Origin: a virus
Virus record (IMG/VR): IMGVR_UViG_3300024503_000015
Location: 62,001 to 126,000 of that record
Strand: one strand, 5' to 3'
Length of the DNA stretch: 64,000 nucleotides
Of this stretch, positions 1 to 8,900 are shown piece by piece. Both the position numbers and the translations under genes were made by a program. Numbering within the stretch: the first letter of the stretch is position 1; each line of letters begins with the position of its first letter. The notes below the pieces were generated by a model. That model did not search any database. It worked only from the letters and a program-made list of their open reading frames with translations, and had not been told where the DNA came from.

Positions 1-305
1 ATATGGTGTGTTTATATTATGCCAGCGACAGCGATGGCGGCGATACTGTATTTTTTGATAAAACAGTAAAGGATATTTTAGAAACGCAGGAAATAAAGGC
101 CCAATTAGAGGGCAAAGATCTAACATTTTATGATCAAACTATTCTGGAATTGATCGATAGTCAAGTTGATAAGACTAATTTTAGTGTTATTAAAAGAGTA
201 ACTCCAAAAAAGGGAAGGGTAGCAATATTCAACGGTGCAAGGTATCATAGTGCGGCTAGATGCAATAGCGGTCACCGTTTAGTTGTTAATACGTGTGTAA
301 GATGA
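1..305 (+). CDS. 2OG-Fe(II) oxygenase, prolyl-4-hydroxylase-like (5' end outside window)
   Basis: Only the C-terminal part is present; the frame is open to the left edge, so the ATG at position 3 is probably internal. The visible 100 residues show a YYASDSDGGDTVFFD segment, typical of the double-stranded beta-helix core of phage prolyl-4-hydroxylase-like enzymes. The end carries the distal iron-binding histidine (GARYHSA) and, ten residues on, an arginine (GHRLVVN) that usually binds the 2-oxoglutarate carboxylate. The proximal HxD motif should lie just upstream of the window. Such enzymes use O2, Fe(II) and 2-oxoglutarate to hydroxylate a substrate, which here is unknown. The stop overlaps the next gene by ATGA, so the two oxygenases are probably translated together. 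The family call is fairly safe; the role is not. Confidence 0.75.
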   Translation, partial: MVCLYYASDSDGGDTVFFDKTVKDILETQEIKAQLEGKDLTFYDQTILELIDSQVDKTNFSVIKRVTPKKGRVAIFNGARYHSAARCNSGHRLVVNTCVR

Positions 306-877
306 TAATATCAGTTGGTGCTATTCCTGTAGGAATATTTGAATGGAAAGAATTTACCGATCACAAAGATGCGATTGTTGATCTATGCCTTAGAGAAGAA
401 AAACCTAATGTCATAGAATCTAATATTGCACCTAAGGTTAAAACAAACTTATGGGAATCTAATTTTAGTTTCTTACAGCAACATTCAGAGTTAAAAGCTC
501 TTGATACTTGGTTAAACAGTACTACTAGAGACTTTGTTAATGCTGTAAACAAATCGGATTATCATATAGCAATTACAGAAAGTTGGGCACACGTTACTCG
601 TCCATTGGGTCAGCATGAACCACATAGACACCCAGACTCTACCTGGAGTGGTATATTTTATATAGATGCCGATGAGCCGCAGAGCGGAAATAATATATGG
701 TTTAATATGTTTAAGTTGCCCGAACGTCCCGGGCTAGAATTTTTTGATGAAAATTTCTCTGCAGAATTTATTCCTGGACGCTTAATAATATTCCCAAGTA
801 TAATGTTGCATTATGCAAAACCATACTTGGGAAAAGATAGAAGAATATTAATTGCGTTTAATAGTGTCTGTGTTTAA
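302..877 (+). CDS. putative 2OG-Fe(II) oxygenase (TIGR02466-like)
   Basis: A 191-residue protein resembling the phage-borne 2OG-Fe(II) oxygenases of the TIGR02466 type. A histidine-rich segment (HEPHRHPDSTWSGIFYID, about residues 100-117) supplies the proximal metal ligands. PGRLIIFPSIMLHYAKPY near residues 157-175 supplies the distal histidine, followed by an arginine (KDRRILIAFN) suited to bind 2-oxoglutarate. I chose the ATG at 302, which overlaps the previous stop as ATGA; a GTG at 293 is also in frame. It is a different subfamily from its neighbour, so this is not a simple duplication. It converges with the fibre genes and shares three bases with the stop of the next gene. The substrate is unknown; fibre proteins, DNA or host molecules are all possible. 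Confidence 0.72.
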   Translation: MIISVGAIPVGIFEWKEFTDHKDAIVDLCLREEKPNVIESNIAPKVKTNLWESNFSFLQQHSELKALDTWLNSTTRDFVNAVNKSDYHIAITESWAHVTRPLGQHEPHRHPDSTWSGIFYIDADEPQSGNNIWFNMFKLPERPGLEFFDENFSAEFIPGRLIIFPSIMLHYAKPYLGKDRRILIAFNSVCV

Positions 878-1515
878 TTCACAGATACTGTAACAATGCT
901 ACCTGTATTATCTACTTCAGATACTGTAACAGCACAATTATAATCATTACCTGACAATGTAATTACATCGTTGGCTTTGTATCCTGTGCCGCCAGTTGTA
1001 GCAATAACCTGATACACATCGCCTGCTTTTCTTACTTTAAACTTAGCACCAGATCCTTTGCCACCTGTTCCGCTAACTTCTGAAAATAACTGAACAAACT
1101 GTCCATCAGATGTATACCATTGTGTAGTTGTAGAAGCAATAGGGTTTGCTGGATCGTAGGCTACAGGCTTAGGAATTGATTCTTTTACGGCTAGTATAGA
1201 TTGGAACCAAGCACCGTCTGCTGAAATACCACCAGTATCTCTAATTTCTTTCCATAACATATCCATTTGATCGCCTGCTGGAGGGTATGCACGTTGACGT
1301 TGCATAGTAAATGGCTCTACAGGATTTCCAAATTCGTCTTTAGATGCCGCATGTGGGTCTTCAAATGTTAACTCTTCTGGATCATACAGGTAGTATGTGT
1401 CAGCATCATCGGGACAATCTACCCAATACAATGCTGAGTGTACTTCAAATTCTTCTCCGATGTTAACAATCTGAATTACTCTAGAGTTGTTGCTATCAAT
1501 TAGTGCTCGTTTCAT
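874..1515 (-). CDS. tail-fibre-associated protein with XkdW-like motif
   Basis: A 213-residue protein. Residues about 75-120 contain QRQRAYPPAGDQMDMLWKEI followed by WFQSILAVKESIPKP. This arrangement (YPxxGDQxDMLW, then a short spacer, then VKxxxPKP) is widespread in small phage tail proteins such as XkdW and fibre-associated proteins. The C-terminal third (GSGAKFKVRKAGDVYQV, then GGTGYKANDVITLSG) is a beta-rich module that recurs in both giant fibre proteins of this window. The gene is last in the long leftward fibre cluster. The start has an AAGGA ribosome-binding site. It is probably a virion component at the fibre tip or an accessory protein; no enzyme motif is seen. Confidence 0.55.
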   Translation of the reverse strand: MKRALIDSNNSRVIQIVNIGEEFEVHSALYWVDCPDDADTYYLYDPEELTFEDPHAASKDEFGNPVEPFTMQRQRAYPPAGDQMDMLWKEIRDTGGISADGAWFQSILAVKESIPKPVAYDPANPIASTTTQWYTSDGQFVQLFSEVSGTGGKGSGAKFKVRKAGDVYQVIATTGGTGYKANDVITLSGNDYNCAVTVSEVDNTGSIVTVSVN

Positions 1516-1523
1516 AATAATCC

Positions 1524-2480
1524 TTATCTATATTCATAAACTATACAAATTCCAGACTGGCCGCTTCTGCCACCTTGTCCGTTATGGTTCGGTGCAATGG
1601 CTACTCCGCCTGTACCTGGTGCTGCCGTACTACTTGAAGTACTCCAGTCAGGTCTATCGCCTTGCAAACAACCACCAAAATATGTTCCGCCACCAATTCC
1701 GCCCGAAGCGTTTGATGTGGAATATTGGTCCATATTATTATGACTGCCTCCCATACCTCCATAGGTATTTATACTACCGCCATAACCTATTCCACCATGT
1801 CCACCGCTGTGCTGTGTATTTCTATTTGCGCCGTAACCGCCGCCTGCTGATAGATAAGCACCAAAACTAGTTGTACCACCATCAGGACTAAATCCAAAAT
1901 ATGCTCCGCCGGACCCGCCACCGCCGATAGTAACTGTTACTGTTGTTATACTCGTAGCGGTAATAATACCTTCGCTAAAGCCACCTCCACCTCCACACTC
2001 TGAATATGCACGGGCTCCACCGCCCCCACCACATAACAGAACGTGTAATGTTTGTACTTCTGGCCCACTCTTAGTATAAGTGTATGTACCTGATCCTGAA
2101 TAAACATAAACACCAACCAATCTATCTTTTAATCTGTTATCGGTCATATACTTGGCGCCGGCTTCGCTAACTAACACTGAGTTAGACGTGCCGTCCCATG
2201 CGCCTGTACTTTGTGTTACTGCTGTACCACCTAGTGTTAACTGGCTACCAGTAACTGCTGATGAAGAATAAGTGCTGACGGTAACTGTACCGCCTGAAAT
2301 ACTTACTGCATTACTTTCTTGTTGTGCAACATTACCAATAATTTTAACTGGGTTATTAGAGGCATTACCTGCCCAAGCACGTTGATCAGCAATATTAAAT
2401 GCTGGTTCTCCAGGTTGTAATGTTCCTGATCCTGGTACACTACTAGAAGTTACACTATTTTTAAATTTAATTGTTGGCAT
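1524..2480 (-). CDS. glycine-rich tail-fibre tip/adhesin paralogue 1
   Basis: A 318-residue protein and the most diverged of three tandem paralogues. The N-terminus (MPTIKFKNSVTSSSVPGSG, then LQPGEPAFNI and WAGNASNNPVKIIG) is a small domain common at the start of phage fibre proteins and resembling the Mtd N-terminal domain. The C-terminal half is dominated by glycine runs (GGGGGARAYSECGGGGG, IGGGGSGGAYFGFS, GGYGANRNTQHSGGHGGIG) and ends in GICIVYEYR. Alternating glycine runs with short aromatic or polar loops recall the polyglycine-helix host-binding tip of T-even gp38-type adhesins, but I cannot show homology. It is one base apart from paralogue 2, so co-translation is likely. Confidence 0.62.
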   Translation of the reverse strand: MPTIKFKNSVTSSSVPGSGTLQPGEPAFNIADQRAWAGNASNNPVKIIGNVAQQESNAVSISGGTVTVSTYSSSAVTGSQLTLGGTAVTQSTGAWDGTSNSVLVSEAGAKYMTDNRLKDRLVGVYVYSGSGTYTYTKSGPEVQTLHVLLCGGGGGARAYSECGGGGGFSEGIITATSITTVTVTIGGGGSGGAYFGFSPDGGTTSFGAYLSAGGGYGANRNTQHSGGHGGIGYGGSINTYGGMGGSHNNMDQYSTSNASGGIGGGTYFGGCLQGDRPDWSTSSSTAAPGTGGVAIAPNHNGQGGRSGQSGICIVYEYR

Positions 2481-2481
2481 A

Positions 2482-3963
2482 TTATCTGTACTCGTAAACT
2501 AAACAAATTCCGGCATATCCGTCTGAGCCGTTGTGGTTACCTGCGCCACCAGGTCCGCCACCTCCAGGTGCTGCCACAGGGTTAAAACTGTTGCCTCCGT
2601 GACGCCCTGCTCCGCCACCTCCAAAGAACGTTGCGCCACCTTCGCCGCTCATACCGCCTTGTTGGTTATTATAGCCCGGTGCGTGTCCGCCGCCGCCGCC
2701 TCCGTATGTATTAATTTGACCGCCTGAACCGATGCCGCCGTGGCCACCGCAGTGGCTCTTATTTTGATTAGCACCGTAGCCTCCAGATGCACTTACATAA
2801 CTACCAAAACTAGTTGTGCCACCCTGTCCACTGAATCCAAAGTAATAACCGCCACCAGATCCGCCGCCTACTGTGATAGAAACACTGGAAATATTTGTAG
2901 CGTCAATCCAACGCTCGGCATATCCGCCACCACCACCACTTTCGTGATAGCCACGGCCGCCGCCGCCACCGCCTACACAGATAACACGTAAGCGTTGTAC
3001 ATCGGATCCGCTCTTAGTATAGGTACTGTTTCCAGTATAACTGTATAAGTTCTTTAATGTACCGTTGTACTGGTCAGCATATCCTTTGACAGCCGCTTCT
3101 GTTGGTAGCGTAGAGTTACTGTTTCCGCTGAGAGAAGTACTTGTAGTTACTCCAGTTACCTGAGAGTTTCCGCCTCTGATCCATACTTTAACGTGACTAA
3201 TGTAAAATGCTTCGTCACTTTGTGCTTGATCCAATCCTGTATACATCTTAGCAATGATTGTAGATGTAGTATGTCCAAACCATCCTGTGGTAACTTTTGA
3301 ATAACCGTTAAATCTTGCAGAGTTTTCTGATTGATTACCACCCCAGGGTAAGTAAGAATACCAACGACCACCGAACCATGTATGTTCAGTGCTATTATAT
3401 GTGGCCACATTATATGGCGCAGTTGAATATTGTTTATTCCAAGATGCCATTGTAACATCTGCGCCTGAAGAGTTTTGTAAATAAATTACGTTTTGTTCAG
3501 CGTCCCATGAGTCTACTTGATGAATCAAACATTCAAATTTAATTTCTGTATGAGTCGGTACACCTGTTAGTGTCAACTGATAAGTTCTTGCACTACCGCC
3601 CCAGCCGTGTACTGTTACGTTTCCTAGTCCAGCACAGTCTGTCATGTTATATGTTTCTGTGTAGTTCCAGTTTCCTGTATAGGCACTAGCGTTACCGCCT
3701 TCATCGTAGTACAAACGTTCGCCAGCATTAAGAGTTAATGATGTTAAGTTTACACTAGTAGCAGTTGTAGTTACACCGGACATCGTACCCCCGGTGATTG
3801 CCACGCTGTTACTTTCCATAGCACCTGCAGATCCAATAATTTTTACTGGAGTGTTTGATGCATTACCAATCCACATTTGGTTGGCGCTGGTATTATATGC
3901 TACCTCGCCTTGTACCAATGAAGATGGTGTTGTTGTTCCACGTTTTACTTTAATTACTGGCAT
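2482..3963 (-). CDS. glycine-rich tail-fibre tip/adhesin paralogue 2 with extra central domain
   Basis: A 493-residue protein. The same N-terminal domain (MPVIKVKRGTTTPSSLVQGE) and the same glycine-rich C-terminal half (QGGTTSFGSYVSASGGYGA, ending GICLVYEYR) as its neighbours. Between them lies an insert of about 170 residues (roughly 100-270) rich in Trp and Tyr, containing TEIKFECLIHQVDSWD and EAFYISHVKVWIRGG. Its beta-rich look resembles a jelly-roll or carbohydrate-binding fold. The insert is absent from the other two paralogues, suggesting domain gain. A SLRNxY-type segment, here TLKNLYSYTGNSTYTKSGSD, links to the glycine domain. Likely a virion tip protein; the receptor is unknown. Confidence 0.6.
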   Translation of the reverse strand: MPVIKVKRGTTTPSSLVQGEVAYNTSANQMWIGNASNTPVKIIGSAGAMESNSVAITGGTMSGVTTTATSVNLTSLTLNAGERLYYDEGGNASAYTGNWNYTETYNMTDCAGLGNVTVHGWGGSARTYQLTLTGVPTHTEIKFECLIHQVDSWDAEQNVIYLQNSSGADVTMASWNKQYSTAPYNVATYNSTEHTWFGGRWYSYLPWGGNQSENSARFNGYSKVTTGWFGHTTSTIIAKMYTGLDQAQSDEAFYISHVKVWIRGGNSQVTGVTTSTSLSGNSNSTLPTEAAVKGYADQYNGTLKNLYSYTGNSTYTKSGSDVQRLRVICVGGGGGGRGYHESGGGGGYAERWIDATNISSVSITVGGGSGGGYYFGFSGQGGTTSFGSYVSASGGYGANQNKSHCGGHGGIGSGGQINTYGGGGGGHAPGYNNQQGGMSGEGGATFFGGGGAGRHGGNSFNPVAAPGGGGPGGAGNHNGSDGYAGICLVYEYR

Positions 3964-3969
3964 TCTATT

Positions 3970-4911
3970 TTACCTATATTCATATACTACACAAATTCCA
4001 TAGGTCCCGTCGTAGCCTGCTGACCACGTACCTTGACCGTAACTGTTATGTCCTGCGCCACCTGTTCCAGGTGCGCCAAGGTTTTGAGCCCATCTTTCGC
4101 TATAGTGATGTCCTGAATTAGCGCCACCAAAGAAACTTTGTCCACCGTGTCCTGGATTGTGATACGATGCGCTGTGACAATTTTTGTGTCCTGAGCCACC
4201 GCCACCGTGAATGTTCATGTTACCGCCAGAGCCAACACCGCCGTGGCCTCCACTGTGTTGATAGTTTTGATTAGCACCATAACCACCGGTAGCAGAACAA
4301 TATCCGCCAAAACTAGTTGTGCCACCCTGTCCACTAAAACCAAAATATTGGCCACCGCCTGATCCACCGCCTACTGTAACTGCTACAGTTGATATACCAG
4401 TAGCGTCTAAAATTAATTCAGACATGCCACCACTGCCGCCACTTTCACCGTAGCCACGTCCACCACCGCCTGCGCCAATACAAATTACACGAATTCTTTG
4501 TACATCTGATCCGCTTTTAGTATAAGTTCCATTAGATGTCCAGGTATAAATGTTCTTTAAAGAACCTTTTTTACTAGACACATAAGAAGTAACTGCGTTT
4601 TGTGTAGGAATTAACGAGTTACTAGTACCTAAACTAGTACTGGTACTAACTCCTGTAGCAGTTTGTCCGCCGTTAAGTTGTAAGTTTGATGTAGTCAGTG
4701 TACCACTAGACTGTGTAGTTCCTGTAATTGTTCCGCCAGTAATGCTTACGCTGTTAGATTCTTGATTACCAAACGAGCCAATAATTTTTCTAACACCAGC
4801 ATTACCGATATACATTTTAGCATCAGTAGTATTGACAGCAACTTCGCCATCGGCTAAGGAGCCTGGTACAGAACTTGCTGTGGTGCTAGATTTAAATTTT
4901 ATCTTTGGCAT
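3970..4911 (-). CDS. glycine-rich tail-fibre tip/adhesin paralogue 3
   Basis: A 313-residue paralogue with the N-terminal domain MPKIKFKSSTTASSVPGS, a short middle, the linker SLKNIYTWTSNGTYTKSG and a glycine-rich C-terminal region (GAGGGGRGYGESGGSGG, GGHGGVGSGGNMNIHGGGG) ending GICVVYEYR. The surface-like loops between glycine runs are rich in His, Asn and Tyr (NQNYQHSGG, GHKNCHSASYHN), and these are the positions that differ most among the three copies. That is what would be expected if the loops contact the host. It is separated by six bases from paralogue 2. Function is inferred from composition and position only. Confidence 0.62.
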   Translation of the reverse strand: MPKIKFKSSTTASSVPGSLADGEVAVNTTDAKMYIGNAGVRKIIGSFGNQESNSVSITGGTITGTTQSSGTLTTSNLQLNGGQTATGVSTSTSLGTSNSLIPTQNAVTSYVSSKKGSLKNIYTWTSNGTYTKSGSDVQRIRVICIGAGGGGRGYGESGGSGGMSELILDATGISTVAVTVGGGSGGGQYFGFSGQGGTTSFGGYCSATGGYGANQNYQHSGGHGGVGSGGNMNIHGGGGSGHKNCHSASYHNPGHGGQSFFGGANSGHHYSERWAQNLGAPGTGGAGHNSYGQGTWSAGYDGTYGICVVYEYR

Positions 4912-4924
4912 TTAATTTACCTTA

Positions 4925-5545
4925 TTAATATGTTCCGCCGTCAACAGTACCAAGTCCGCCACTCATAGTGCCATTTAATGTTATAGTGTCACCGGTTGCA
5001 TCGCCCAATGTAACGTTTCCGTTGGCATCTAACGTAGTAAAACTACCTGCGGCTCTTGTAGTTCCGCCAATAGCAATATTATTAATTGTACCAGCAGTGG
5101 CAGGAGCCATTGTTACTGTACCCGTTCCTGATGGACTAATTGTTACGTTAGCATTTGCTGGACTCATTGCTACTGTACTTTGAGCAGTTAGTGTACCAGT
5201 AAATGTACCGCTTGTGGAATACTGTGGACCACCTTCGTTATTAATAATTATGTAATCTGTGCCATCGGACACCACAGTATAGGTTGAGGTTGTTGGAACT
5301 GCTTGGCTAGTTGCCGCAGTAAACCCTGGACCTTTAATTTGACCGCTAGGTGTACTAATGGTAACTGTACCACTAGTAGCATTGTAAAAACTCTGTTGTA
5401 CACCAATATACAATACAGGGCTGGCTAATGTAACAGTATACGGAGCAGATCCAGTAAATGTTGTTACTAGACCCTGCGCTGGTGCAGAAATAGATGCGGC
5501 ACCAGTCGTTGAAGTTGTTGGTGTTATGGTATTATAACGTGCCAT
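4925..5545 (-). CDS. tail-fibre-like structural protein
   Basis: A 206-residue Thr/Ser/Gly/Ala-rich protein with regular beta-strand spacing and no charged or catalytic clusters. The first half (residues 1-110) looks like a small beta-sandwich (PYTVTLASPVLYIG, then STYTVVSDGTDYIIINNEGG). The second half (VTISPSGTGTVTMAP, then TTLDANGNVTLGDATGDTITL) is a fibre-shaft pattern that also occurs in the two long fibres further right (NGNVTLGD compares with GNITLGD). It sits between the small beta protein and the glycine-rich tips in one leftward unit. It is probably a short fibre or connector in the virion; precise role unknown. Confidence 0.55.
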   Translation of the reverse strand: MARYNTITPTTSTTGAASISAPAQGLVTTFTGSAPYTVTLASPVLYIGVQQSFYNATSGTVTISTPSGQIKGPGFTAATSQAVPTTSTYTVVSDGTDYIIINNEGGPQYSTSGTFTGTLTAQSTVAMSPANANVTISPSGTGTVTMAPATAGTINNIAIGGTTRAAGSFTTLDANGNVTLGDATGDTITLNGTMSGGLGTVDGGTY

Positions 5546-5560
5546 TTTTAAAATCTCCTG

Positions 5561-5887
5561 TTATGCTGTTGATGTTTCAATGCCATACACAGTAACGTTA
5601 ACAGCAGATCCTGTGTTAGTCCAGGCTACAACGTTTAAGCCTGGGCCGCCGACTAGACCTGTTCTTTCAAACACGCCCTTAGATACAACTACTGTATCGT
5701 ATTCGATCCATTCTGCTGTACCTGGAGTTCCAGTTGTAGCCAGTGCTAATCGAATTGTTACAGATGATGCACCTGTATTTGTAAATGAAACGTTAAACAC
5801 TGAGTAATAACCGATAGGTACGGTGTAAACTGTGGTGCTTGTGGTTGCTGCCAGTTGTGCTGGCGTTGCTAATCTTCCTGTTGCCAT
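5561..5887 (-). CDS. small beta-rich virion protein (connector-like) 1
   Basis: A 108-residue protein beginning MATGRLATPAQLAATTSTTV and containing VYTVPIGYYSVFNVSFTNTG, then alternating strands to the end, with no enzyme motif. The layout (a VYTVP-type strand, a strand with NTG or NxS, a hydrophobic strand, a C-terminal strand) matches small single-sandwich proteins found next to fibre genes in marine T4-like phages. Two proteins of the same size and outline occur in this window (25888-26217 and 34762-35097), each also beside a fibre gene. It is probably a fibre adaptor or decoration protein; this is inference from size, position and pattern. Confidence 0.5.
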   Translation of the reverse strand: MATGRLATPAQLAATTSTTVYTVPIGYYSVFNVSFTNTGASSVTIRLALATTGTPGTAEWIEYDTVVVSKGVFERTGLVGGPGLNVVAWTNTGSAVNVTVYGIETSTA

Positions 5888-5905
5888 GTTATAATTTCTC
5901 CATTA

Positions 5906-8900
5906 TTATCTTTGCATAAAGAATCCAAGGGCAACGGGAGCCCCGTCTATGCCGCCTGTAAAATTCATCTTAGAAGTTACTTTAATACCTTCCCCTGTTG
6001 TTGTGCTAATGCTGTTGCCAGCAATATACACAATACCCGAAGTCAATGTATTTACGTTCAACGAGCTCTGTCCACCACCGATTTGTGCAGTAATGTACGC
6101 TTTAATAGCTCTTTGAGTTGGTACTACGCTGTCCGAATCTGCTGTAAAGAACGGATCTGTACTGAATTGTGTAATAATCGCAGATCCAATACCTAATTCT
6201 ACTGAGCCCAACTGCAAACTGTTCAATCCGCTTAGGTTAAACGCACTAGCGTTCAATGTAGCAGTACCAGTTGCCTGTTGTACTCCGAACAAGTTACCAA
6301 CGTTAAAGTTACCATCTTGGTCAGTACTTGTAAAGAACACTCGTCCACCTGCTGAGAACTGAGCCTGATTTGCTACGTTAGCAGTTGAAATATCCACATT
6401 TGGATAGTTAGTTTGTTCTTTATTACCAGTACCGATGTACAAGAAGTCGTGTCCAGTTAGACGTACTTGACTGTACTTGATTCGTGTTGTTACTCTGTCG
6501 CCGTGACGTGGTGCTTGTAGTACTGTTAATGCTGGGTTAATCTGGAATTGAGCAGTTTTGTCACCCAATTCACCTAACTCATTAGTTACCACAACCAGTT
6601 TGAAGTAAACGCCTGGTAGGCTGTCAAATTCAACGTTAGCACCTGCTTCAGGAATGTCGTACAACCCTGCAATATTAATAAAGTTGCTTGGTTGATACAA
6701 ATCGCTGTATCCGTCACCTTGTGTTTCAGAAGTAGCAGTTGTATTATCTGCTCCACGATTTACAAAACTTGGGTTACCTAGTGCGCCGTCTGCCATTCTA
6801 ATACGTAGACTTGCTACCTTAACCTTGTTAGGATCTGTCAATGTATAGATTGGTCCTGCACGATATGTCATTCCACTAACTGTAGCAGTAGACAATGTTA
6901 CAGGAGTTGCGCTTCCTTGTGTAGCACTTACCTTAAATTGTGTGCTGGTAATTGTTGAACCGATTACATAGTAAGTCTGTTCTTCAACTAATCCGCCTGC
7001 GCTAGTGCCGTAGAACTCAATTGGCTGACTATCTACTAAGTTTGTAGTGTTGTCAACTGTAATCAAGTTAGTTGTAACAGTAGTTGCAGTTACAGTTCCT
7101 TTTGGATAACCTGATCCAGGTTCTAACATACGAATCTCTGTTACTACACCGCTGGCTACTTTAGCACGACCTGTTGCTTGAGCACCTGTTCTAATGCTTG
7201 CGGCCACTGTACCTGATGTTGCAGATGCCGCAACCCATAATGGGTTACTTGAAATGTTACCAAATTGTACTGCTGTCCAGTTAGAACTGCTTGGCATTGC
7301 ACGTAAAGTCCAAGTTACACCGTCTGGACTTGTTGCGGCTGTTGTTCCGCCTGTGGCTACTGCAAAGAATAAACCTTGTCCATAAGAAATTTTACTCCAA
7401 GTTGTACTTGCTGGTAGACCTGCTGGGCTTTCTAACCAAGTAGTTCCTCTGTCAATACTGTAGGCAACTCTCTTACTACCGCTAGCGATAGCAACAAAGC
7501 GTCCATTACCATAGGCAACACTGGTCCATGATAAACTTGCTGGTAAGTTTCCGCCTGCGGTCCAACTTGTTCCGTTTGAAGAATATGCTGTTGCTAGGTT
7601 TCCTGTAGAAATTGCAACAAACATTTCAGCACCGTAGGCTACTGATGAGTAAGTACCTGAACCTAATGTAGGAATAGTTCTGCTAGTCCATAAACTACCG
7701 CTGGTGCTAGATACTGCACTGGCTGTTCCGCCAACTGCAACATAAACGCCACCACCATAGGCCAATCCTGCTAAGTCTGTCTTACCAGTACTTGTTCCTG
7801 CGGTCCATGTAGAACCTGCTAGTATGCCTGCACTAGTTGTATAGCAGTTATCGCCTGTACTTGTAGCAATTGCCACATATCTTGCACCTGTATCTAATAT
7901 AGAAATAGTAGGTGTTGTTGTGTAACCTTTACCAGTATCTGTAACAGTAAATCCGCTAACACCTTCGTTAGTTCTTGTTGGTGTTAGGACTGCTGTTGTA
8001 CCAGCATAAGTTAATGTTACTGTACCGTTTGCGGCAGATCCGCTGGTATGTATTGGGCCAGATGTTGTAAATGTTCCGCCACTTGTTACATAATACCAGT
8101 TCTTATCTCCAGAATCAACATAATAAATGTAAACTCCAGTTGTAACTGTACCTCCTGAGCTCCATGCTGAACCAGTAAATGGATCTGATACAGTTACACT
8201 TGGTGCACCTGTATAGTTTCTTCCCCAACTATTAACAGTTACCTGAGTCAGTCTGTCAGTGGCTGCACTTACTGTTGGAGGAACTGTGTATCCTGTTCCT
8301 GGAATTGTAACAGTTACGCTAACAATCTCACCGTCAAGAACTGCACAAGTCGCTACTGCGCCTGTTCCGCCACTTACTGGAGTAAACACAATAACCGGTG
8401 GTGTTGTATAACCTTGTCCGCCGCTGATAATATTAACACTGGCAACTTGATCCGCTGTGGCCGCACCAGTTGTATTTGCTACACCTAGAACTGCTTCAAA
8501 TACAGCGCCTTGACCGCCTAAGCCGCCAATAATTGCAGTTGCTCTTGCTCCTTCGCCACCACCATATACAACATCTACCCAACTTGCACTAGCGGACAAT
8601 GCGCCTGCTGTAGCCCAAGTTGTGCCGTTTGCACTATACGATGTAGTTGTTCCGCTACTTGCTATGGCAACATACTTGCTATCACCATAGGTTAGTTCTT
8701 TCCATGTAGCAGTTGCACTTAAAGTTCTTGCTGTTGCTGTATAACCAGGTGCTGTATAACTAATTCTTGGTTCAATGATGTACTGAGTTGTTAAGTCTAG
8801 TGTGTTTTCAATAGTCTTACCAGGTACAGTATGGTCCCAACCTGCTTCATACATAGTCATAGAGCCAGATGCTGTAGACAATGTAATTGGTGTAGAACTT

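Noticed and set aside
1524-4911. A diversity-generating retroelement, suggested by Mtd-like N-terminal domains
   Set aside because: No reverse transcriptase, template repeat or C-type-lectin variable region is visible; the C-terminal regions are glycine-rich instead.
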